Source of the DNA: Streptomyces viridochromogenes DSM 40736
Lineage (GTDB): Bacteria; Actinomycetota; Actinomycetes; Streptomycetales; Streptomycetaceae
Assembly (NCBI RefSeq): GCF_000158955.1
Contig: NZ_GG657757.1
Span: forward strand, 6,282,166 to 6,346,165
DNA length: 64,000 bases
Reading direction: 5' to 3'
Of this stretch, positions 49,662 to 57,341 are shown one piece after another. The notes beneath the pieces were generated by a model. It had not been told where the DNA came from. It worked only from the letters and a program-made list of their open reading frames with translations, and ran no database searches. The position numbers and the translations under genes were made by a program. Position 1 is the stretch's first letter. Each line of letters begins with the position of its first letter.

Positions 49662-50768
49662 ATGCCTAAGCCCGGAGAACTCACATTCGTCGCCCCCCGC
49701 GGAGCCAAGAAGCCGCCGCGGCATCTCGCCGATCTCACTCCTGCCGAGCGCAAGGAGGCCGTTGCCGCGGTCGGGGAGAAGCCGTTTCGTGCCAAGCAGC
49801 TCTCGCAGCACTACTTCGCGCGGTACGCGCACGATCCGGAGCAGTGGACCGACATCCCGGCCGGTGCCCGCGGCCGGCTCCAGGAGGCCTTGCTGCCGGA
49901 GCTGATGACGGTCGTGCGGCATCTGTCGACCGACCAGGGCACCACGCGCAAGACGCTGTGGCGGCTCTTCGACGGGACGCTCGTCGAGTCGGTGCTGATG
50001 CGGTACCCGGACCGGGTGACCATGTGCATCAGCTCGCAGGCCGGGTGCGGGATGAACTGCCCGTTCTGTGCGACCGGGCAGGCGGGGCTGGACCGGAACC
50101 TGTCCACCGCCGAGATCGTGCACCAGATCGTGGACGGCATGCGGGCGCTGCGGGACGGTGAGGTCCCCGGTGGTCCGGCGCGGCTCAGCAACATCGTGTT
50201 CATGGGCATGGGCGAGCCGCTCGCCAACTACAACCGGGTCATCGGGTCCATCCGGCGGCTGACCGACCCCGAGCCCGACGGAGTGGGGCTCTCGCAGCGC
50301 GGGATCACCGTCTCGACGGTGGGGCTCGTCCCGGCCATCCACCGGTTCGCCGACGAGGGCTTCAAGTGCCGGCTGGCCATCTCGCTGCACGCCCCCGACG
50401 ACGAGCTGCGCGACACCCTCGTCCCCGTGAACACGCGGTGGAAGGTGCGCGAGGTGCTGGACGCCGGTTTCGAGTACAGCGCCAAGTCCGGGCGGCGGCT
50501 GTCCATCGAGTACGCGCTGATCCGGGACATCAACGACCAGGCCTGGCGCGGTGACCGGCTCGGCCGGATGCTCAAGGGCAGGCCCGTGCACGTGAACCTG
50601 ATCCCGCTGAACCCGACGCCTGGCTCCAAGTGGACCGCCTCGCGGCCCGAGGACGAGAAGGCGTTCGTGGAGGCCATCGCCGCGCATGGTGTGCCGGTGA
50701 CGATCCGGGACACCCGGGGTCAGGAGATCGACGGGGCGTGTGGTCAGCTCGCGGCCACCGAACGGTAG
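49662..50768 (+). CDS. rlmN: 23S rRNA (A2503-C2)/tRNA (A37-C2)-methyltransferase RlmN
   Basis: 368-residue radical-SAM enzyme. The cluster motif is CGMNCPFC in ISSQAGCGMNCPFCATGQ near residue 130, and the methyl-carrier Cys is in EIDGACGQL near the C-terminus. FMGMGEPLANY and ISLHAPDDELR are family blocks. ATG at 49662. Short 81-bp divergent promoter region shared with DUF6233. The TPP riboswitch of the thiamine transporter begins 45 bases after its stop. Confidence 0.95.
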   Translation: MPKPGELTFVAPRGAKKPPRHLADLTPAERKEAVAAVGEKPFRAKQLSQHYFARYAHDPEQWTDIPAGARGRLQEALLPELMTVVRHLSTDQGTTRKTLWRLFDGTLVESVLMRYPDRVTMCISSQAGCGMNCPFCATGQAGLDRNLSTAEIVHQIVDGMRALRDGEVPGGPARLSNIVFMGMGEPLANYNRVIGSIRRLTDPEPDGVGLSQRGITVSTVGLVPAIHRFADEGFKCRLAISLHAPDDELRDTLVPVNTRWKVREVLDAGFEYSAKSGRRLSIEYALIRDINDQAWRGDRLGRMLKGRPVHVNLIPLNPTPGSKWTASRPEDEKAFVEAIAAHGVPVTIRDTRGQEIDGACGQLAATER

Positions 50769-50812
50769 TCTGACCGGCGTAAGAACATCTGCATATCCGA
50801 CACCTGCATATT

Positions 50813-50902
50813 CCGACAGGGGAGCGCCACAGCGCTGAGAGTGCGGCACACGGCCGCAGACCCTCCGAACCTGGCCCAGGTCATTCTGGGTAGGGAGATC
50901 GG
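50813..50902 (+). promoter_or_regulatory. TPP riboswitch (THI box)
   Basis: The aptamer core is clear: GGGGAGC near 50819, the thi-box GCTGAGAGTGCGG (50834-50846), CGCAGACCCT, GAACCTG, and GGGTAGGGAGATCGG at the 3' side. CCGA (50813) and TCGG (50899) close helix P1. It binds thiamine pyrophosphate and turns off thiBPQ. Direct repeats CTGCATAT at 50790 and 50804 lie just upstream, in the promoter region. Confidence 0.95.
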
Positions 50903-50922
50903 TCACCACTCGAGCTGTTGCG

Positions 50923-50984
50923 CCCTGCCCGGGACCCCTTGAAGTCCCGGGCAGGGCCGCGTCTTCTCCTGGTCCTCCAGGAGG
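50923..50984 (+). terminator. Expression platform: terminator hairpin plus Shine-Dalgarno-sequestering hairpin
   Basis: CCCTGCCCGGGAC (50923-50935) and GTCCCGGGCAGGG (50944-50956) form a 13-bp perfect stem. Then CTCCTGG (50966-50972) pairs with CCAGGAG (50977-50983), hiding the AGGAGG ribosome site of thiB. Both transcription and translation could therefore respond to the riboswitch. Confidence 0.78.
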
Positions 50985-50990
50985 AATCCA

Positions 50991-52076
50991 GTGAGCAACA
51001 AGAAAAAGCGGCTGACGGCGGTGGTCGTCGGACTCGGCATGGCCGGCACGCTCGCCGCCTGCGGGTCGTCCGGCGGCTCCCAGGGATCCGGCGACTCCAA
51101 GACCGTGACCCTCGTCAGCCACGACTCGTGGGCCGTGTCCAAGGACGTCATCGCGGCCTTCGAGAAGCAGTCCGGCTACAAGGTGAACGTCCTGAAGGAC
51201 GGCGACGCCGGGCAGGCCGTGAACAAGGCGATCCTGACCAAGGACAACCCGCAGGGCGACGTCTTCTTCGGCGTCGACAACACCCTGCTGTCCCGCGCCC
51301 TCGACAACGGGCTCTTCCAGCCGTACGAGGCGAAGGGCTCCGACCAGGTCAAGGCCGAGTACCGCGTCGACCAGGACAAGCACCGGGTCACGCCCGTCGA
51401 CACCGGCGACATCTGCGTCAACTACGACAAGAAGTACTTCGCCGATCACGAGCTGGACCCGCCGCGGAGCCTCGACGACCTGGTTAAGCCGCAGTACAAG
51501 AACCTGCTCGTGACCGAGAACGCCTCCGCCTCCTCGCCCGGCCTCGGCTTCCTGCTCGGCACCGCCGCGAAGTACGGCGACGGGGGCTGGGAGGGCTACT
51601 GGAAGAAGCTCAAGGCCAACGGTGTGAAGGTCGTCGACGGCTGGGAGCAGGCCTACAACGAGGAGTTCTCCGGCTCGGCCGGCGGGAAGAAGGCCAAGGG
51701 CGACCGGCCGCTCGTCGTGTCGTACGCCTCCTCGCCGCCCGCCGAGGTCGTCTTCGCGGACCCGAAGCCGAGCACCGCGCCGACCGGCGTCGCCGAGGGC
51801 ACCTGCTTCCGGCAGGTCGAGTACGCCGGGCTGCTCAGCAACGCGAAGAACACCAAGGGCGGCAAGGCGCTCCTCGACTTCCTGCTCACCAAGAGGTTCC
51901 AGGAGGACATGCCGCTCAACATGTTCGTCTACCCCGTGCGCGAGGGCGCCCAGGTGCCGCCGGAGTTCGTGAAGTACGGGCCGCAGGCGAAGGATCCCGA
52001 GACCATGGACCCGGCGAAGATCGCCGACAACCGTGACCAGTGGGTCAAGTCGTGGACCTCACTCGTACTGAAGTAG
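50991..52076 (+). CDS. thiB: Thiamine ABC transporter substrate-binding lipoprotein
   Basis: 361 residues. Signal peptide with lipobox LAAC (Cys near residue 24) anchors it to the membrane; a Gly/Ser linker follows. TVTLVSHDSWAVSKDVIAAF, GDVFFGVDNTLLSRAL and the C-terminal YPVREGAQVPPEF are typical of the ThiB family. GTG at 50991 behind AGGAGG that can be sequestered. First gene of a three-gene transporter under the TPP riboswitch, so thiamine uptake is strongly supported. Confidence 0.93.
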   Translation: MSNKKKRLTAVVVGLGMAGTLAACGSSGGSQGSGDSKTVTLVSHDSWAVSKDVIAAFEKQSGYKVNVLKDGDAGQAVNKAILTKDNPQGDVFFGVDNTLLSRALDNGLFQPYEAKGSDQVKAEYRVDQDKHRVTPVDTGDICVNYDKKYFADHELDPPRSLDDLVKPQYKNLLVTENASASSPGLGFLLGTAAKYGDGGWEGYWKKLKANGVKVVDGWEQAYNEEFSGSAGGKKAKGDRPLVVSYASSPPAEVVFADPKPSTAPTGVAEGTCFRQVEYAGLLSNAKNTKGGKALLDFLLTKRFQEDMPLNMFVYPVREGAQVPPEFVKYGPQAKDPETMDPAKIADNRDQWVKSWTSLVLK

Positions 52077-53716
52077 CACGCAGGACACGCGGGAACGCCG
52101 CGCGGCTCGGTCTCCTCGCCGTGCCCGTCGCGTTCTTCGCGGTCTTCTTCGCCTACCCCGTCGCCGCGATCGTCGCGCGCGGTCTGAAGGCCGACGGGGC
52201 CTGGCGGCTCGGGCGGATCGGCGAGGTGCTCGCGCAGTCCGACGTCCGGCACGTCCTGTGGTTCACCACCTGGCAGGCGCTCGTCTCGACCGCGCTCACC
52301 CTGCTCGTCGCACTTCCCGGCGCCTACGTCTTCGCGCGCCTGGACTTCCCGGGCAAGCAGGTCCTGCGGGCCGTCGTGACCGTGCCGTTCGTGCTGCCGA
52401 CGGTCGTCGTCGGCACGGCGTTCCTGGCACTGGTCGGGCGGGGCGGGCTGCTCGACGAGCTGTGGGGCGTGCGGCTGGACACCACCGTGTGGGCGATCCT
52501 GCTCGCGCACGTCTTCTTCAACTACGCGGTCGTCGTACGGACCGTCGGCGGACTCTGGGCGCAGCTCGACCCGCGGCAGGAGGAGGCCGCGCGGATGCTC
52601 GGCACCTCGCCCCTGAAGGCCTGGCGGCGGGTCACGCTCCCGGCGCTGGCTCCCGCCGTGGCCGCCGCCGCGCTCATGGTCTTCCTGTTCACCTTCACCT
52701 CCTTCGGTGTCGTGCAGATCCTCGGCGGGCCCACCTTCTCCACCCTGGAGGTGGAGATCTACCGGCAGACGTCGGAGATCTTCGACCTGTCCACGGCGGC
52801 CGTCCTGACGCTGATCCAGTTCGTCGCGGTGGGCGCGATCCTCGCCCTGCACGCCTGGACCGTACGGCGGCGGGAGACCGCGCTGCGGCTGGTGGATGCC
52901 TCCGTGACCGCACGCCGCCCGCGCGGCGCCGGGCAGTGGGCGCTGCTGGGCGGGGCGCTGGTCACCGTCCTCGTGCTGCTTCTGCTGCCGCTCGCCGTGC
53001 TGGTGCAGCGGTCCGTGGGCGCGGCCGGCTTCGGCTACTACCGGGCGTTGACCAGGAACGACGGGGGAGTGTTCCTGGTCCCGCCCATCGAGGCGATCGG
53101 CAACTCCCTGTCCTACGCCGTCGCCGCCACCCTCATCGCCGTGGTGATCGGCGCTCTCGCCGCTGTCGCGCTCACCCGCCGGGACGCCGGGCGGTTCGTG
53201 CGCGGCTTCGACGCGCTGCTGATGCTGCCGCTCGGGGTGTCCGCGGTGACCGTCGGCTTCGGGTTCCTGATCGCCCTCGACGAGCCACCGCTGGACCTGA
53301 GGTCGTCGTGGATCCTGGTGCCGCTCGCGCAGGCGCTGGTCGGGGTGCCGTTCGTCGTGCGGACCATGCTGCCCGTGCTGCGGGCGGTGGACGTGCGGTT
53401 GCGGGAGGCGGCCGCGGTGCTGGGGGCCTCGCCTTGGCGGGTGTGGCGGGAGGTGGACCTGCCGATGGTGCGGCGGGCGCTGCTGGTCGCGGCCGGGTTC
53501 GCCTTCGCGGTCTCGCTCGGCGAGTTCGGGGCGACGGTGTTCATCGCGCGGCCGGACCGGCCGACGCTGCCGGTGGCCGTGGCGCGGCTGCTGGGCCGGC
53601 CCGGTGAGCTGAACTACGGCCAGGCGATGGCCCTCTCGACGATTCTGATGGTGGTGTGCGCCGTGGCGCTGCTCGTGCTGGAGAAGCTGCGGACGGACCG
53701 GACCGGGGAGTTCTAG
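52052..53716 (+). CDS. thiP: Thiamine ABC transporter permease
   Basis: 554 residues, two fused permease halves with about 12 membrane segments. Each half carries an EAA loop: EEAARMLGTSPLKAWRRVTLP near 190 and REAAAVLGASPWRVWREVDLP near 465. GTG at 52052 (VDLTRTEVARRTRG) overlaps thiB by 25 bases; a GTG at 52040 is the alternative. Fused layout is the usual ThiP architecture. Confidence 0.92.
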   Translation: MDLTRTEVARRTRGNAARLGLLAVPVAFFAVFFAYPVAAIVARGLKADGAWRLGRIGEVLAQSDVRHVLWFTTWQALVSTALTLLVALPGAYVFARLDFPGKQVLRAVVTVPFVLPTVVVGTAFLALVGRGGLLDELWGVRLDTTVWAILLAHVFFNYAVVVRTVGGLWAQLDPRQEEAARMLGTSPLKAWRRVTLPALAPAVAAAALMVFLFTFTSFGVVQILGGPTFSTLEVEIYRQTSEIFDLSTAAVLTLIQFVAVGAILALHAWTVRRRETALRLVDASVTARRPRGAGQWALLGGALVTVLVLLLLPLAVLVQRSVGAAGFGYYRALTRNDGGVFLVPPIEAIGNSLSYAVAATLIAVVIGALAAVALTRRDAGRFVRGFDALLMLPLGVSAVTVGFGFLIALDEPPLDLRSSWILVPLAQALVGVPFVVRTMLPVLRAVDVRLREAAAVLGASPWRVWREVDLPMVRRALLVAAGFAFAVSLGEFGATVFIARPDRPTLPVAVARLLGRPGELNYGQAMALSTILMVVCAVALLVLEKLRTDRTGEF

Positions 53717-54736
53717 ATGCTGCTGAGCCTGGAGGGCGCGACGGTCCGTTTCGGCGGGCGGGCCGTGCTGGACGCCGTCGACCTGGAGGTCGCCGAGCAC
53801 GAGATCGTGTGCGTGCTCGGGCCCAGCGGCAGCGGCAAGTCGACCCTGCTGCGGGCGGTGGCCGGGCTGCAGCCACTGGACTCCGGGCGCGTGGTGCTCG
53901 ACGGACGCGACCAGGCGGGCATGCCCGCGCACCGGCGGGGCGTCGGGCTGATGTTCCAGGACCACCAGCTGTTCCCGCAGCGGGACGTCGGCGGCAACGT
54001 CGCCTTCGGGTTGCGGATGCACGGGGCGCACAAGCGGCAACAGGCTGAGCGAGTAGAGGAGTTGCTGGAGCTGGTCGGGCTGCCGGGCGCGGACCGCCGG
54101 GCCGTCGCGGCGCTGTCCGGCGGGGAGCAGCAGCGGGTGGCGCTGGCCCGGGCCCTCGCGCCGAGCCCGAGGCTGCTGATGCTGGACGAGCCGCTGGGCC
54201 AGCTCGACCGCTCGCTCAGGGAGCGGCTGGTCGTCGAACTGAAGGAACTTTTTGGCCGGTTGGGCACGACCGTGCTGGCCGTCACGCACGACCAGGGGGA
54301 GGCCTTCGCGCTGGCCGACCGGGTCGTGGTGATGCGCGACGGACGGATCGCCCAGTCCGGCACGCCCCTTGAGGTGTGGCAGCGGCCCGCCGACGCGTTC
54401 GTGGCCCGGTTCCTCGGCTTCGAGAACGTCGTCGAGGCGACGGTCGGGGCGGAGGCCGCGGACACGCCGTGGGGCAAGGTGCCGGTGCCGGAGGGCGCCC
54501 CGCAGGGCGGCCGGACCCTCCTCGTCCGGCCTACCGGCGTACGCCTGGTGCCCGCCGACGCGGGCCTGCGCTGCACGGTGACCGCCCGCACCTTCAAGGG
54601 CACCCATGTCTCCGTCCACCTCCAGCCGAAGGACGCGCCGCGTCTGGAGGCGGCGTGCGCGCTGCGGGTGGCCCCGGATGTCGGGGACGAGGTCGGGGTG
54701 GAGTTCGACGCGGCCGAGATCGCGGTGCTGGGCTGA
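53717..54736 (+). CDS. thiQ: Thiamine ABC transporter ATP-binding protein
   Basis: 339 residues. Walker A GPSGSGKST at about 35-43, Q-loop FQDHQLFP, signature LSGGEQQRVALARAL, Walker B LLMLDEP, and H-loop VTHDQ. An added C-terminal regulatory domain of about 100 residues (TLLVRPTGVRLVP, FKGTHVSVHL) makes it longer than E. coli ThiQ and more like MalK/PotA types. Starts immediately after the thiP stop. Confidence 0.92.
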   Translation: MLLSLEGATVRFGGRAVLDAVDLEVAEHEIVCVLGPSGSGKSTLLRAVAGLQPLDSGRVVLDGRDQAGMPAHRRGVGLMFQDHQLFPQRDVGGNVAFGLRMHGAHKRQQAERVEELLELVGLPGADRRAVAALSGGEQQRVALARALAPSPRLLMLDEPLGQLDRSLRERLVVELKELFGRLGTTVLAVTHDQGEAFALADRVVVMRDGRIAQSGTPLEVWQRPADAFVARFLGFENVVEATVGAEAADTPWGKVPVPEGAPQGGRTLLVRPTGVRLVPADAGLRCTVTARTFKGTHVSVHLQPKDAPRLEAACALRVAPDVGDEVGVEFDAAEIAVLG

Positions 54737-54770
54737 CCGCCCCGCGTCCGGGGACGTGCGGACGAGACGG

Positions 54771-54809
54771 GACGTGGCCCGGCCCCTGTGACAGGGGACG
54801 GGCCACGTC
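54771..54809. terminator. Terminator between thiQ and the LAxTG gene
   Basis: GACGTGGCCC (54771-54780) and GGGCCACGTC (54800-54809), with inner GCCCCT/AGGGGAC pairs. Sits between converging genes. Confidence 0.82.
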
Positions 54810-54826
54810 ATGGTGTGCCGCAGGCG

Positions 54827-55531
54827 TCAGCTGTCGCTGTTCGCCCCGCGACGGCGCATGCCGAAGAACACCGCACCGCCACCGACGACGACCAGGGCCG
54901 CCGCGACACCGGCGATGATCCCGGTGTTGGAGTTGGCGCCGGTCTCGGCGAGGTTGGAGTCACCGGCCGGGCCGGGCGCGTTGCCCGCCGGCGTGGTGCT
55001 CTCGCTCTCCGAAGGCTCCGGAGCCGGGGTGTCCGTCTCCTCGGCGGGCTTCGAGGCGGAGGCCGACGGGGTCGGCGTGGCCGGGGGAGTCGAGGCCGGG
55101 GGAGTCGAAGCCGGGGGCTCCTCCGCCTTCTTGCAGGCCGTGGCCGGGGTGACGAGGTTCTCCTTGATGTCCTCGTCGACGTACGGAGTGGCCTTCACGT
55201 GGATGCGGTACTCCGCGCTCGGCTTCCAGTTCTCGGTGAAGGTGATGGTGGTGCCCTCGCGGGAGCCCTTGACCACCTGCTCGCCGACCTTCTTCACGTC
55301 GGCGCCGTTGTTCTCCAGGTACACGGTGACCGTTGCCGGGACACCGGCGGGGTCCACGTCGGTGACGGTGATGACGCCCTTGTCGCCATCGCACTTCGCC
55401 TCGGCCGAGAACTCGCTGATGTTGCAGGCGAGCGCGGTGCCGGAGGCACCGAGCGCGAGCGCGGCCGAGGCGGAGACGACACCGAGGATGCGCACGGCAC
55501 GTGCGCGGTGGGATACGGACAGAACTGCCAC
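54827..55531 (-). CDS. LAxTG-anchored cell-wall surface protein (sortase E substrate)
   Basis: 234 residues. Signal peptide (ILGVVSASAALALGASGTALA), a compact domain with two cysteines (ACNISEFSAEAKCDGD and TACKK), a Pro/Thr/Ser linker with PPAST repeats, and a sorting signal LAETG followed by a hydrophobic span and RRRG tail. LAxTG is the recognition site of class E sortases in Streptomyces, which also anchor chaplins. GTG at 55531 with AAAGGAC upstream. Behind a near-consensus promoter. Ligand or partner unknown. Confidence 0.88.
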   Translation of the reverse strand: MAVLSVSHRARAVRILGVVSASAALALGASGTALACNISEFSAEAKCDGDKGVITVTDVDPAGVPATVTVYLENNGADVKKVGEQVVKGSREGTTITFTENWKPSAEYRIHVKATPYVDEDIKENLVTPATACKKAEEPPASTPPASTPPATPTPSASASKPAEETDTPAPEPSESESTTPAGNAPGPAGDSNLAETGANSNTGIIAGVAAALVVVGGGAVFFGMRRRGANSDS

Positions 55532-55611
55532 GTTTGTCCTTTACAGGATGTGAAATGCGGGGGGCTGAGGCAGTGTTGACTGAGCATCAGCACTACCGGG
55601 AGGCTCACAGG

Positions 55612-55639
55612 TCTATAAGCGCTGCATAAGTAGTGTCAA
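55612..55639 (-). promoter_or_regulatory. Near-consensus vegetative promoter of the LAxTG gene
   Basis: On the reverse strand TTGACA (55639-55634), 16-base spacer, TATAGA (55617-55612). Very close to the HrdB consensus and AT-rich for this genome; gives a leader of about 75 bases. Confidence 0.78.
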
Positions 55640-55677
55640 CGCATATGCAGCTTGCAAGCACTTGCTTTGCCTTCTTA

Positions 55678-56799
55678 TTAACCGCCGAGACGTTTCAACG
55701 CCTCCGGCGCCTCCTCGATCCGCTCCACCAGCGCGATCCGCGCCTCCATCGAGCGCTCCCTGGCCAGCGACCGGAGCAGCGGCCAGGCCGGCAGCCTCTC
55801 CGTCCAGTGCGTCCGGTCGACCAGCACCATCGGCGTCGGCTCGCCGCGCGACTCGTAGTAGTTCGGCGTCGCGTTGTCGAAGATCTCCTGCACGGTCCCG
55901 GCGGCGCCCGGCAGGAACACCACGCCCGCGGTGGACCGGGCCAGCAGGCCGTCCTCACGGGTGGCGTTGGCGAAGTACTTGGCGATGTGCGAGGCGAACG
56001 CGTTCGGCGGCTCGTGGCCGTAGAACCAGGTCGGGATGCCGACGGAGCGGCCGCCCTGCGGCCAGCGGGCGCGGATCTCGAAGGCGGCGGACGCCCACTG
56101 GGTGATCGACGGCGTGAAGTGCGGCGCCTTGGCGAGCAGTTCGAGCGACTCGGTGAGCATCTCGTCGCCGAACGGGGCTGCGTACGCGCCGAGGTTCGCC
56201 GCCTCCATCGCGCCCGGGCCGCCGCCGGTCGCGACGGTGAATCCGGCGCGGGCCAGCTCCCGGCCGAGCCGTGCGGCCCCCGCGTACTCCTCGGTGCCGC
56301 GGGCCATCGCGTGGCCGCCCATCACGCCCACGACCCGGGCGCCGGTGAGGAGTTCGTCGAGCGCGTCCGAGACGGAGTCGTCGTGGACCGCGCGCAGCAT
56401 GGACGCGTAGATGTCCCCGTCCGCCTTGGTCCGCTGGAACCAGGCGTACGCGCGGGCGTCGGGTGTGGCCTCGTAGCCGTCGGCCAGTGACGTGAAGAGT
56501 TCGTCCGGGGAGTAGACCAGGCCGCGGTACGGGTCGAAGGGCAGGTCCGGGACCGGCGGGAAGACCAGGGCGCCCTCCGCGCGGACCTTCGCGGCGGCCT
56601 CCTCGCGCATCGCGCAGCCGAGGAAGACCGCGCCCGTCGTGTCCGTGCCGAGCAGTTCGCGCGTACGGTCCGTCAGGTCGACGGCCTGCACGCGGTGACC
56701 GGCGAGCGTCCCGCGCGCCGAGACGGTCGCGTCGAACTCCTCGAGCGTTTCTATCTCACGGTCGTCATGGTGGGCCGCGTGGGCGGGCATCGTCTGCAC
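55678..56799 (-). CDS. LOG-family (lysine-decarboxylase-like) protein
   Basis: 373 residues. Central Rossmann-like LOG domain with GVMGGHAMARG, ATGGGPGAMEAANLG near 190 and LPGAAGTVQEIFD near 300, the PGGxGTxxE-type motif used by nucleoside 5'-monophosphate phosphoribohydrolases. N-terminal 140 residues are an extra region. Longer than cytokinin-activating LOG enzymes, so the substrate is uncertain. A TAGCAT -10 at 56811-56806 puts the transcript start at about GTG 56799, suggesting a leaderless mRNA; an ATG at 56790 is the alternative start. Confidence 0.84.
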   Translation of the reverse strand: MQTMPAHAAHHDDREIETLEEFDATVSARGTLAGHRVQAVDLTDRTRELLGTDTTGAVFLGCAMREEAAAKVRAEGALVFPPVPDLPFDPYRGLVYSPDELFTSLADGYEATPDARAYAWFQRTKADGDIYASMLRAVHDDSVSDALDELLTGARVVGVMGGHAMARGTEEYAGAARLGRELARAGFTVATGGGPGAMEAANLGAYAAPFGDEMLTESLELLAKAPHFTPSITQWASAAFEIRARWPQGGRSVGIPTWFYGHEPPNAFASHIAKYFANATREDGLLARSTAGVVFLPGAAGTVQEIFDNATPNYYESRGEPTPMVLVDRTHWTERLPAWPLLRSLARERSMEARIALVERIEEAPEALKRLGG

Positions 56800-56835
56800 C
56801 CGCCCATGCTAGGGGCCCTTCTGAGCGCGGTGTCC

Positions 56836-57243
56836 TCAGCCCTCGACGGCCGACGGGTCCATCCACACGACCTCGAAGGTGTGGCCGTCCGGGTCGTCGA
56901 AGGCACGGCCGTACATGAAACCGTGGTCCTGGGTCTCGCCGCTGACGGAGCCGCCCGCCGCGACCGCCTTCTCGACCAGCTCGTCGACCTTCTCCCGGCT
57001 CTCGGCGCTCAGCGCGATCAGCACCTCGCTGGTCCTCTTCGAGTCCGCGATCTCCTTCTTCGTGAACTGGGCGTACTTCTCACCGGTGTGCACCATCACC
57101 ACGATGGTCTCGCTGATCACGACGGAGGCGGTGGTGGCGTCGCTGAACTGCTCGTTGATCGCGTAGCCGAGCTCGGTGAAGAACTTCCTGGAGGCGTCGA
57201 GGTCGGTGACGCACAGGTTCACGAAGATCATCTGCTGGTACAT
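56836..57243 (-). CDS. VOC/glyoxalase-fold family protein
   Basis: 135 residues; two beta-alpha-beta-beta-beta modules, start MYQQMIFVNLCVTDLDASRKFFTELGY, and DDPDGHTFEVVWMDP at the end. Residues matching metal ligands of the fold include E in FEVVW; the second His of typical glyoxalases is not obvious, so enzymatic function is uncertain. GGGAGAG upstream of ATG 57243. Single gene. Confidence 0.85.
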   Translation of the reverse strand: MYQQMIFVNLCVTDLDASRKFFTELGYAINEQFSDATTASVVISETIVVMVHTGEKYAQFTKKEIADSKRTSEVLIALSAESREKVDELVEKAVAAGGSVSGETQDHGFMYGRAFDDPDGHTFEVVWMDPSAVEG

Positions 57244-57341
57244 GTGAGGTCTCTCCCAACGGGTCCGTGTCGTTACGCGGGTACAGACCGGGGCCCGGCG
57301 CGGAACTCATCGCCGTCCGGGGACTTTTTTCGTACGGGTGC

